From: CAYJBP01 sp964372025
Lineage (GTDB): Bacteria; Bacillota; Dehalobacteriia; UBA4068
Direction: 5' to 3'
DNA length: 21,325 bases
NCBI GenBank assembly: GCA_964372025.1
Contig: CAYJPF010000038.1
Coordinates: forward strand, 1-21,325
Below the pieces are notes generated by a model. The model did no database searches, was not told where the DNA came from, and was given only the letters and a program-made list of their open reading frames with translations. Both the position numbers and the translations under genes were made by a program. This document shows positions 1-6,807 of this stretch, piece by piece (the first letter of the stretch is position 1; every line of letters starts with the position of its first letter).

Positions 1-200
1 ATACAAAATACCGCTCCAACTACATTTGCTAGTTTAATAAGTTTTTCTACTCGCTGGCTGCTTTTGATATTTTGTCTTATCTTTGATTGCTAGCTCAATT
101 TTATCAATGCTATCCTCGATGACCGTTTTCTGCCCCTTTGCTTCTTTGCTGCATTTGTCTGCTTTTAAATAATTAAAAAATATTAAAAGCAAAAATTCTT
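1..200. other. Intergenic, no convincing gene
   Basis: AT-rich sequence beyond the pyrB terminator. On the minus strand one frame stays open from about 198 down to a stop at 34-36 and gives a Lys/Glu-rich tail of about 45 codons. It has no ATG start and no ribosome-binding site, and it lies beyond the terminator, so I do not call it a gene. It could be the decayed end of something. Confidence 0.4.
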
Positions 201-250
201 AAAATAAAAAGAGGCTATTGCAAATTTTTGCAATAGCCTCTTATTTTTTA
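201..250 (-). terminator. pyrB terminator, bidirectional shape
   Basis: A perfect 13-bp inverted repeat (arms 211-223 and 228-240, 4-nt loop) is flanked by an A-rich run on the left and a T-rich run on the right. Read on the minus strand, the stem is followed by TTTTTATTTT, which suits the end of pyrB. The symmetric flanks mean it could also stop plus-strand transcripts. The stem core GGCTATTGCAA resembles two other terminators in this window. Confidence 0.88.
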
Positions 251-262
251 AATTAAATATAA

Positions 263-1243
263 TTATTGAACGCAGCCGGTTACTAAGGCAAGTAATGCCA
301 TTCTTACCGGTACGCCATTGCCGGCTTGAGCAAAATATACAGCGCCGGGATACTCGTCTACTTCGATCTCAATCTCGTTTACACGCGGTAGGGGATGCAT
401 GATAATCGCTCCCTCACGGAACATCTCGATATGACGTGCGCCCATAATAAATAAATTCTTGTTGCGCTCATACTCTTCCTCAGTAGCAAAACGCTCGCGC
501 TGAACACGTGTCATATAAATAACATCAGCATTCTTAGCTGCAAAATCTAAATCATTGCATTCCTCAATCTCAATACCTAAGGCACGGATCTTAGCAATGT
601 TCTCTTCAGGCATGGCCAACTCTTTAGGCGATGCCAATATAATCTTCTTAACATCAAACTTGGATAATGCATCCAATAAAGAATGAGGTGCACGGCCATA
701 TTTTAAATCGCCGCAAATAGCAAAAATTAAGCCATCCAAAGTGCCTTTTTCTTTATAAATAGTGTAAACATCCAATAAAGCCTGGGTAGGATGCTCGCCC
801 GAACCGTCACCACCGTTAATATACGGTACAGTTGCAGCCCTGGCAATCTCATGCCTTACGCCTTTAATCGGGCTGCGGCATGCAATTACATCACAATAAT
901 AATTGATTACACGGATTGCATCATACATGGTTTCGCCTTTAGCGGCAGACGAAGTTTGCATTTTAGGGGTCTCGGATACGGTAATAACTTTACCGCCTAA
1001 ATACTCCATACCTGCCTCGAAAGATAAACGGGTACGGGTGGAGGGCTCGAAGAATAAAGAAGCCATTACTTTGCCCTTCATGTCGGTTAAAACTCTTTTC
1101 TCAGCCAAAGCTTGATCATAATAAGCCGCAGTTTGCATAATAGTTTCTAATTCCGGCTTGGTTAGGCTTTCAATATCCATGATATTTTTGCCTTCAAATA
1201 CTGCCATAGCTTCGGCAGAGGGTTTGCCTTTTGCAATTGCCAT
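263..1243 (-). CDS. pyrB: Aspartate carbamoyltransferase catalytic subunit
   Basis: Condenses carbamoyl phosphate with L-aspartate, the committed cytoplasmic step of pyrimidine synthesis. The 326-residue length fits the catalytic chain. Visible family motifs are the carbamoyl-phosphate loop FFEPSTRTR (64-72), a SSAAKGET segment supplying the Ser/Lys of the neighbouring subunit (98-105), HPTQALLD (151-158), GDLKYGR (178-184), HPLPRV (283-288) and the C-terminal GNGVPVRMALL. The start is the ATG at 1243, preceded by AGGAGG at a good distance on the minus strand. The usual GDLKYGRTVHSL reads GDLKYGRAPHSL here, a mild substitution. No pyrI regulatory chain or other pyr gene is present. It is transcribed divergently from the purine operon. 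No PyrR-binding leader was recognised in the short 5' region. Identity is secure. Confidence 0.96.
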   Translation of the reverse strand: MAIAKGKPSAEAMAVFEGKNIMDIESLTKPELETIMQTAAYYDQALAEKRVLTDMKGKVMASLFFEPSTRTRLSFEAGMEYLGGKVITVSETPKMQTSSAAKGETMYDAIRVINYYCDVIACRSPIKGVRHEIARAATVPYINGGDGSGEHPTQALLDVYTIYKEKGTLDGLIFAICGDLKYGRAPHSLLDALSKFDVKKIILASPKELAMPEENIAKIRALGIEIEECNDLDFAAKNADVIYMTRVQRERFATEEEYERNKNLFIMGARHIEMFREGAIIMHPLPRVNEIEIEVDEYPGAVYFAQAGNGVPVRMALLALVTGCVQ

Positions 1244-1307
1244 AATAAGTTCCTCCTAAAATAATAATCAAACCCTTATAATGGGCTTATAATCTTAATT
1301 CTCCATT

Positions 1308-1337
1308 TATATAGCATTTCCTTCATTTTGGATACAA
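1308..1337 (-). promoter_or_regulatory. Possible pyrB promoter
   Basis: On the minus strand TTGTAT (1332-1337) and TATATA (1308-1313) are separated by 18 bp, about 65 bp upstream of the pyrB start. The -35 match is partial, and the region is AT-rich enough to give such matches by chance. Confidence 0.35.
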
Positions 1338-1380
1338 AAATTTACTTTATAAAAAACTTAATTAAACTATGCCCCAAGCG

Positions 1381-1410
1381 TTGACTTTTAACGCCAATTT
1401 ATGGTATATT
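1381..1410 (+). promoter_or_regulatory. Probable purine operon promoter
   Basis: TTGACT (1381-1386) and TATATT (1405-1410) with an 18-bp spacer form a good SigA-type promoter. It would start transcription near 1417 and leave an untranslated leader of about 150 nt before purE. No PurR-type operator (PurBox) was recognised near it. Confidence 0.65.
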
Positions 1411-1416
1411 ATAGAT

Positions 1417-1556
1417 GAATAAAATATTTTTGGGGAAATTTAAAGGTGATAAGATTGGCTTTTGCAAAAGTTCCCTGTTTGGCATGCTATGATTAGGCTT
1501 AGAAGGCGATTATTGCGTTTTGTGATAATCTGCTTGTCTGCGCCTTTTATTTTTAA
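1417..1556 (+). promoter_or_regulatory. purE leader with attenuator-like hairpin
   Basis: The leader can fold into an upstream element closed by GGGAA (1433-1437) and TTCCC (1471-1475), enclosing the palindrome CTTTTGCAAAAG (1459-1470). A second hairpin has outer arms AAGGCG (1503-1508) and CGCCTT (1541-1546) and inner arms ATTAT/ATAAT. It is followed directly by TTTTATTTTT and then the purE ribosome-binding site. That arrangement looks like a transcription attenuator. The conserved purine-riboswitch core, ZTP/pfl motif and PRPP-type motifs were looked for by eye and not found, so any ligand is unknown. Confidence 0.5.
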
Positions 1557-1569
1557 GGAGGTTGTTTAA

Positions 1570-2064
1570 TTGAAAAAAGTTGCAATTATTATGGGTAGTA
1601 TCAGTGATTTTGAAGCCGTAAAGCCGGCCGTCGATTGCCTAAAATCCTTGGGCATTCCTTATGAAGCACATGTTTATTCGGCTCACCGTACCCCGCTTGA
1701 GGCCAGCGCCTTTGCCGCCGATGCCCGTGCCAATGGTTTTGGGGTGATTATTGCCGCTGCCGGCAAAGCAGCCCACTTAGCAGGCTCTTTGGCCGCTAAA
1801 ACTACCTTGCCAATTATTGGTATCCCGGTAAAAAGCAGTACCTTAGATGGCTTAGATGCCCTGCTATCTACCGTGCAAATGCCACCCGGTATCCCGGTTG
1901 CCACAGTAGCCATCGATGGCGCCAAAAATGCCGCCCTGTTAGCCGCCCAAATTTTGGCCGTGGCCGATAGTGAGCTGGCCGCCAAACTAGATCAAGCCCG
2001 CATCGATATGACCGCCGAAGTTTTAGCCAAAGATGCCGAATTGCAAAAAAAGTTGGCCGAATAA
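1570..2064 (+). CDS. purE: PurE, N5-CAIR mutase (class I-like)
   Basis: Makes 4-carboxy-5-aminoimidazole ribonucleotide, step six of purine synthesis. Its 164 residues fit the one-domain family. Visible motifs are the phosphate-binding MGSISDF (8-14), SAHRTP (37-42), the active-site loop AGKAAHLAG (64-72) and VQMPPGIPVATVAI (102-115). The start is TTG at 1570, set by AAGGAGG at 1555-1561 with an 8-nt spacer. SAHR rather than SAHK favours class I, which rearranges N5-CAIR made by PurK. However, the classical loop (GGAAHLPGM in E. coli) is changed to GKAAHLAGS here, and no purK lies in the operon. It could therefore act with a remote PurK or directly on AIR and CO2. First gene of the operon. 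Confidence 0.93.
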   Translation: MKKVAIIMGSISDFEAVKPAVDCLKSLGIPYEAHVYSAHRTPLEASAFAADARANGFGVIIAAAGKAAHLAGSLAAKTTLPIIGIPVKSSTLDGLDALLSTVQMPPGIPVATVAIDGAKNAALLAAQILAVADSELAAKLDQARIDMTAEVLAKDAELQKKLAE

Positions 2065-2116
2065 GTTGTCTTAATAGAACATATATAATCGCTAATCAAA
2101 AATTGGAGGAATAATA

Positions 2117-2833
2117 ATGACCGAAAAATTAGAACAACTATATGAAGGTAAAGCCAAAAAAGTATATGCCACCCCCGATCCGGAACTATATATTGTATCC
2201 TATAAAGATGATGCCACCGCCTTTAATGGCGAGAAAAAGGGCACTATTATGGGTAAAGGGGTTATTAATAATCGGGTAACCAATCATCTAATGCAATACT
2301 TGGCCGAAAACGGCATCCCCACCCATTATGTAGAAGAATTAAATGATCGCGAAACTTTAGTTAAAAAAGTAGAAATTGTTAAACTAGAGGTTATCGTACG
2401 CAATATTGCCGCCGGTTCTTTATCTAAGCGCATCGGCTTGCCCGAAGGCACTAAGCTAAAAAGCACCGTTTTGGAATACAGCTATAAGGATGATGATTTG
2501 GGCGATCCTTTAATCAATGATTATCATATTGCCGCCTTAGAGCTGGCTAATGAGGCCGAACTTAAATTAATCGCTTCTTATGCCTTTAAGGTAAATCAAC
2601 TTTTGGCCGATTATTTGAAGGATTTGAATATCGAATTAATCGATTTTAAATTAGAATTTGGCCGCTTAAGCGATGGCACTATTGTATTGGCCGATGAAAT
2701 TTCGCCCGATACCTGCCGTTTTTGGGATAGCACCACCGGCGAAAAGCTTGATAAAGATCGTTTTCGCCGTGATATGGGTGGGGTAGAGGATGCCTACCAG
2801 GAAGTTATGAAGCGTTTATTGGGAGGTAAGTAA
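2117..2833 (+). CDS. purC: SAICAR synthetase
   Basis: ATP-dependent ligation of aspartate to CAIR, step seven of purine synthesis. The 238 residues match the bacterial monofunctional form. The sequence shows the N-terminal YEGKAKKVY (9-17), the DDATAFNGEKKGTIMGKG segment (31-48), VEIVKLEVIVRNIAAGSLSKR (85-105), the nucleotide-site IDFKLEFG (175-182) and LADEISPDTCRFWD (191-204), all diagnostic. The ATG at 2117 follows GGAGGA (2105-2110). Its stop codon abuts the purF start directly, and the purF ribosome-binding site lies inside its last codons, so the two are probably translationally coupled. Confidence 0.96.
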   Translation: MTEKLEQLYEGKAKKVYATPDPELYIVSYKDDATAFNGEKKGTIMGKGVINNRVTNHLMQYLAENGIPTHYVEELNDRETLVKKVEIVKLEVIVRNIAAGSLSKRIGLPEGTKLKSTVLEYSYKDDDLGDPLINDYHIAALELANEAELKLIASYAFKVNQLLADYLKDLNIELIDFKLEFGRLSDGTIVLADEISPDTCRFWDSTTGEKLDKDRFRRDMGGVEDAYQEVMKRLLGGK

Positions 2834-4258
2834 ATGCCCAAAATTAACGAGGAATGTGGCGTATTTGGCATTTATACTAATGATTTAAGCGATGTAGCAG
2901 CTAGAGCCTATTATGGCCTTTTTGCCCTCCAACATAGAGGGCAAGAAAGCTGCGGCATTGTGGTTAATCGCGATGGCTTGATGTATGGCCATCGCGGCCG
3001 CGGCCTAGTTAGCGAGGTTTTTGATGAGCAAACCTTAGCTAAGCTGGGGCAAGGCAATATTGCTGTAGGCCATGTGCGCTATGCTACTACCGGTACTAAT
3101 GATGTGCATAATATTCAACCTTTAACCATTAATCATATTAAAGGCCATTTAGCCATGGCTCATAACGGCAATTTAAGTAATACCTTAACTTTGCGCAAAG
3201 AATTGGAGCTTAATGGCTCCATTTTCCATACTACCAGCGATACCGAGGTTATTGCCTATCAAATCATTCAAAAACGCCTGCAAAGCGGGTCTATCGAGCA
3301 AGCGGTAGCCAAGGCTATGGGCGTGCTTAAGGGCGCTTATTCTTTAATTTTAAGCTCGCCGCGCAAATTAATTGCCGCCCGCGACCCCTTAGGCTTTAGG
3401 CCGCTATGTTTGGGCGAGATTGAGGGCGGCTATATTGTAGCATCCGAAAGCTGCGCTTTAGATGCAGCCGGCGCTAAATTTGTGCGCGATATTTTGCCCG
3501 GCGAAATTATTGTTATCAATGAAGATGGCCTAAAATCGTATACCGAGCATTGCCATCAGGGGCCTAAATCGCTTTGCGTTTTCGAATATATTTATTTTGC
3601 TCGCCCCGATTCGATTATCGAGGGCACAGCCGTTACCAAGGCCAGGCAAACAGCCGGCGAATTGCTGGCGCAAAAAAATGCAGTAGCAGCCGATGTGGTT
3701 ATCGGCGTGCCTGATTCGGGCTTAGATGCAGCTATCGGCTATGCTAGGCAATCGGGCATACCTTATGGTTTAGGCCTGCTTAAAAATAAATATATTGGCC
3801 GCACTTTTATTCAGCCTACCCAAACCATGCGCGAGGACCAGGTGCGGATTAAGCTAAATGCGATTAAAGATACCCTAAACGGCAAACGAGTTATCATGCT
3901 CGACGATTCGATTGTCCGTGGTACAACCAGTGCTCGCATCGTGCGCTTACTGCGCGAAGCAGGTGCTACCGAGGTTCATATGCGTATCTCGGCGCCGCCT
4001 TTTCTCTATCCTTGCTATTTTGGGGTGGATATCGATTCTCAAGATAAGCTGATTGCCAATAAGCATACCATTGCCGAAATCGGCGAGCTAATCGGTGTTG
4101 ATTCTTTGGCTTATCTGGAAATTGACGATTTGGATCATTTGGCGGCAACCTATCAGGATGGCTATTGTAAGGCCTGCTTTAATGGCAATTATCCGGTTGA
4201 TGTTAGCGAAGCCGGCCAAAAAATTGATTTAGAACCTTTATCGGCCAAAAATAAATAA
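2834..4258 (+). CDS. purF: Amidophosphoribosyltransferase, Fe-S type
   Basis: Commits PRPP to purines by moving glutamine amide nitrogen to make phosphoribosylamine. An N-terminal Ntn glutaminase domain and a C-terminal type I phosphoribosyltransferase domain are present in 474 residues. A short propeptide, MPKINEE, precedes Cys8 (CGVFGIY), the expected catalytic residue after self-cleavage. The PRPP loop VIMLDDSIVRGTTS is at 353-366. Cys248, Cys394, Cys445 and Cys448 lie where the Bacillus subtilis enzyme binds its [4Fe-4S] cluster (LCVFEYIYFARP, YPCYFG, YCKACF), so this is the oxygen-labile cluster form made as a proenzyme. The start at 2834 has GGGAGG (2821-2826) within purC. Transcription continues into purM after a 12-bp gap. 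Confidence 0.96.
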   Translation: MPKINEECGVFGIYTNDLSDVAARAYYGLFALQHRGQESCGIVVNRDGLMYGHRGRGLVSEVFDEQTLAKLGQGNIAVGHVRYATTGTNDVHNIQPLTINHIKGHLAMAHNGNLSNTLTLRKELELNGSIFHTTSDTEVIAYQIIQKRLQSGSIEQAVAKAMGVLKGAYSLILSSPRKLIAARDPLGFRPLCLGEIEGGYIVASESCALDAAGAKFVRDILPGEIIVINEDGLKSYTEHCHQGPKSLCVFEYIYFARPDSIIEGTAVTKARQTAGELLAQKNAVAADVVIGVPDSGLDAAIGYARQSGIPYGLGLLKNKYIGRTFIQPTQTMREDQVRIKLNAIKDTLNGKRVIMLDDSIVRGTTSARIVRLLREAGATEVHMRISAPPFLYPCYFGVDIDSQDKLIANKHTIAEIGELIGVDSLAYLEIDDLDHLAATYQDGYCKACFNGNYPVDVSEAGQKIDLEPLSAKNK

Positions 4259-4259
4259 T

Positions 4260-4265
4260 AGGTGG
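4260..4265 (+). promoter_or_regulatory. purM ribosome-binding site, decides start
   Basis: AGGTGG sits 5 nt before the ATG at 4271. A GTG at 4262 in the same frame lies inside this site and so is unlikely to be the real start. Confidence 0.7.
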
Positions 4266-4270
4266 AAAAT

Positions 4271-5314
4271 ATGAATAAAGAGCAAAGTTTTAGCGAAAGT
4301 TATAAGGCAGCCGGGGTGGATATCACCGCCGGCTACGAGGCCGTAGAGCGGATGAAAAGCCATATCGAGCGCACTAAAACGGCCGGGGTGCTCTCGGCCA
4401 TTGGTGGTTTTGGCGGTTTGTTTGCGCCCGATTTATCCGGTATGGAAAAGCCGATATTTGTTTCCGGCACGGATGGGGTTGGTACCAAGCTTAAGCTGGC
4501 CTTTATCATGGATAAGCATGATAGTGTAGGCATTGATTGCGTGGCCATGTGCGTTAATGATATTATTTGCGTGGGTGCTAAGCCTTTATTTTTCCTCGAT
4601 TATGTGGCGATGGGCAAAAATTTCCCCGAGCGCACCGAGGCCATTGTGGCCGGGGTGGCCGAGGGTTGCGTACAGGCAGGTGCTGCCTTAATTGGCGGCG
4701 AAACGGCCGAAATGCCCGGCTTTTATAGCGAGGAAGAATATGATTTAGCCGGCTTTGCGGTAGGCATGGTCGATCAGGCTAAAATGCTCGATCCTAAAAA
4801 TGTTAAGGCCGGTGATATTATTATTGCCCTGCCATCTTCGGGCATCCATTCTAATGGATTTTCCCTGGTGCGCAAAGTTTTTGATATGGATAAGGCCGCA
4901 TTGGATAAATATTATCCCCAGCTAAACGGCACTTTGGGCGATATTTTATTAGCCCCCACCAAAATTTATGTGCAGCCAATTTTGGCCTTATTGGAGCAAG
5001 TAGCGGTAAAAAGCATTGCCCATATAACCGGTGGCGGCTTTTACGAGAATATCCCTCGTGCCTTGCCAAATGGCCTGCAAGCTGCTATTAATACCGCAGC
5101 TTTACAAACACCGCCTATTTTTGGCTTATTGCAAAGCTTGGGCAATATTAGCGATCGGGATATGTTTAATACCTATAATATGGGCGTGGGCATGATGGCT
5201 ATTGTGCCGCAGGCGCAAGCCGAGCAAGCTTTGGCTATTTTGGCCGAGCATGGCGAAAAAGCCTACATTTTAGGCCAAGTAGAGGTCGGCGAAAACGGGG
5301 TGCGTTTATGCTAA
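4271..5314 (+). CDS. purM: AIR synthetase (FGAM cyclo-ligase)
   Basis: ATP-dependent ring closure of FGAM to AIR, step five of purine synthesis. 347 residues from the chosen ATG, the normal family length. Motifs include the N-terminal YKAAGVDITAGYEAVERMK, the ATP-binding SGTDGVGTKLKLA (65-77), the metal/nucleotide segment DCVAMCVNDIICVGAKPLFFLDY, GGETAEMPGFY (142-152) and a Gly-rich HITGGGFYEN segment. The ATG at 4271 is preferred over the in-frame GTG at 4262 because the latter lies within the ribosome-binding site. The last 7 bp overlap the purN start, which suggests translational coupling. Confidence 0.95.
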   Translation: MNKEQSFSESYKAAGVDITAGYEAVERMKSHIERTKTAGVLSAIGGFGGLFAPDLSGMEKPIFVSGTDGVGTKLKLAFIMDKHDSVGIDCVAMCVNDIICVGAKPLFFLDYVAMGKNFPERTEAIVAGVAEGCVQAGAALIGGETAEMPGFYSEEEYDLAGFAVGMVDQAKMLDPKNVKAGDIIIALPSSGIHSNGFSLVRKVFDMDKAALDKYYPQLNGTLGDILLAPTKIYVQPILALLEQVAVKSIAHITGGGFYENIPRALPNGLQAAINTAALQTPPIFGLLQSLGNISDRDMFNTYNMGVGMMAIVPQAQAEQALAILAEHGEKAYILGQVEVGENGVRLC

Positions 5315-5931
5315 AGGCAAAAGTAGCGGTTTTGGTTTCCGGCGGTGGCACTAATTTGCAGGCTTTAATCGATAGCAAAGCAAATGGCTTAATGCCAAGT
5401 GTTGATTTAGCCTTGGTAATTGCCGATCGCAGCACAGCTTTTGCCTTAAAAAGGGCAGCTAAACATCAAATTGCCCATCAAGCTATCAGCCGCAACGATT
5501 GTGCCAATCAGGCTATTTTCGAATCGCGTATTTTGCAAAGCCTGGCCGACCATCAAATCGATATTATCGTTTTAGCCGGCTTTTTGGCCATCTTAAGCCC
5601 CTCTTTTATCCAGCAATATCCGCAAAGAATTATCAATATTCATCCATCATTAATCCCGGCTTTTTGTGGCGATGGCTACTATGGCCTAAAAGTGCATGAA
5701 GCCGCCCTGGAAAGGGGCGTAAAATTAAGCGGTGCCACCGTTCATTTTGTAAATGAGGTGGTGGATGGCGGGGCGATAATCAGCCAAAAGGCGGTGGAGG
5801 TTTTGGCTACAGATAGCCCGCAAAGCTTGCAGCAGCGAATTATGGAGCAAGCGGAATGGCAAATTTTGCCTTTAGCTTTAGAGCAAGTAGCTAATAATTT
5901 AGTTAAAGGAGGACAAAAAAGTGGAGATTAA
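5308..5931 (+). CDS. purN: GAR transformylase, formyl-THF dependent
   Basis: Transfers a formyl group from 10-formyltetrahydrofolate to GAR, step three of purine synthesis. 207 residues. The N-terminal nucleotide loop is VLVSGGGTN (8-16). The catalytic set known from the E. coli enzyme is visible as Asn110 and His112 in INIHPSLIPAF and Asp153 in EVVDGGAI. The GDGYYGLKVHE variant after the HPSLIPAF motif is common in clostridial relatives from memory. Its ATG overlaps the end of purM by 7 bp and its last 11 bp overlap the next gene. The ribosome-binding site is weak (GGGGTG inside purM), which fits coupled translation. Confidence 0.94.
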   Translation: MLKAKVAVLVSGGGTNLQALIDSKANGLMPSVDLALVIADRSTAFALKRAAKHQIAHQAISRNDCANQAIFESRILQSLADHQIDIIVLAGFLAILSPSFIQQYPQRIINIHPSLIPAFCGDGYYGLKVHEAALERGVKLSGATVHFVNEVVDGGAIISQKAVEVLATDSPQSLQQRIMEQAEWQILPLALEQVANNLVKGGQKSGD

Positions 5932-6637
5932 TAGTTATTTTGGCAATAATTCTTATCCCGGTCGGGGCATAATAATTGGCCTAAGCGAGGATAAAAGCAC
6001 AGCTATCATGGCCTACTTTATTATGGGACGCAGCGCCAATAGCCGCAATCGGGTTTTTTGCATGGTGGCAGATCAAATGCGTACCAAGGCCTATGACGAA
6101 AGCAAGGTAGAGGATCCATCTTTGATTATTTATTGGCCTTTGCGCAAGGCTAGTTTTGGCGATAAAACCTATACAATTATTACAAATGGCGATCAAACTG
6201 ATGATATAGCAGGCTTTTTAAATAAAGGCCTAGGCTTTGATGCCGCCTTAAAAACCCGTTGTTATGAGCCGGATGCCCCCAATTTTACGCCTCGCATCAG
6301 TGGCCTTTTAACTTTTAGCGAAGGCCAATTTTGCTATGATTTAAGCATCCTAAAAAAGGGCAAAAATGATGATTGTAGCCGTTTTTTCTATCATTATAAT
6401 GCCCCTCAAGCAGGGCTTGGCCATACAATTCACACTTATGCCAATGATGGCAATCCTTTGCCCAGTTATAGCGGCGAGCCACAACTTATCAATTTACCGG
6501 AGCAAAGCGCAGCCGAGCTGAGCCAAAATATCTGGCAAAGCCTGGATGCCGAAAATCGGGTGGCCTTGCTGGTAAGTTATATCAATATTAAAAATCCCCT
6601 GCTTAGGGAGGATGTTTTGGTTGATCGTTGGGGTTAG
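5921..6637 (+). CDS. purO: IMP cyclohydrolase, PurO-type
   Basis: Closes the second ring, FAICAR to IMP, the last step of the pathway. The 238-residue protein belongs to the IMP cyclohydrolase family first described as archaeal PurO, not to the MGS-like domain of PurH. Recognised segments are YPGRGIIIGLSED (12-24), MGRSANSRNRVF (35-46), VEDPSLIIYWPLR (63-75) and TIITNGDQTD (85-94). The start is GTG at 5921 with a strong AAAGGAGG (5905-5912), overlapping purN by 11 bp. The next gene encodes only the transformylase half of PurH, so the two together replace it. A transposase fragment follows directly. Family call is firm; catalytic residues were not assigned. Confidence 0.88.
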   Translation: MEINSYFGNNSYPGRGIIIGLSEDKSTAIMAYFIMGRSANSRNRVFCMVADQMRTKAYDESKVEDPSLIIYWPLRKASFGDKTYTIITNGDQTDDIAGFLNKGLGFDAALKTRCYEPDAPNFTPRISGLLTFSEGQFCYDLSILKKGKNDDCSRFFYHYNAPQAGLGHTIHTYANDGNPLPSYSGEPQLINLPEQSAAELSQNIWQSLDAENRVALLVSYINIKNPLLREDVLVDRWG

Positions 6638-6643
6638 GTTTGG

Positions 6644-6763
6644 ATGGATTTACCTAAACGCAAAAATAATCGGTTAAAAGATTATGACTATGCTCAAAAT
6701 GGTGCATATTTTGTAACAATTTGCACTAGGCAGCATAGATGTCTATTAGGCAAAACCCCTTAA
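6644..6763 (+). pseudogene. RAYT/IS200-type transposase fragment
   Basis: A 39-codon frame starting at ATG 6644 and ending at TAA 6761-6763 reads KRKNNRLKDYDYAQNGAY, then FVTICTRQHRCLLG. This matches from memory the N-terminus of REP-associated tyrosine transposases (Y1 family, IS200-like), whose full proteins are much longer and carry the HUH motif and catalytic Tyr. Here the frame stops at once and no later part of the family is seen before the next gene, so it is a remnant. It fills the only sizeable gap (170 bp) inside the purine operon and lacks a good ribosome-binding site. Confidence 0.7.
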
Positions 6764-6807
6764 AATGGAAATTTGATAAATACTATCAACAATAAAGGAG
6801 CCAAAAA

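Noticed and set aside
34..198. Minus-strand frame of about 50 codons with a hydrophobic start and Lys/Glu-rich end
   Set aside because: No ATG, no ribosome-binding site, and it lies directly beyond the pyrB terminator. The only possible start is TTG.
1244..1569. Purine (guanine/adenine) riboswitch or PurBox between pyrB and purE
   Set aside because: The conserved purine-riboswitch core sequences and a PurBox repeat were looked for by eye and not found.
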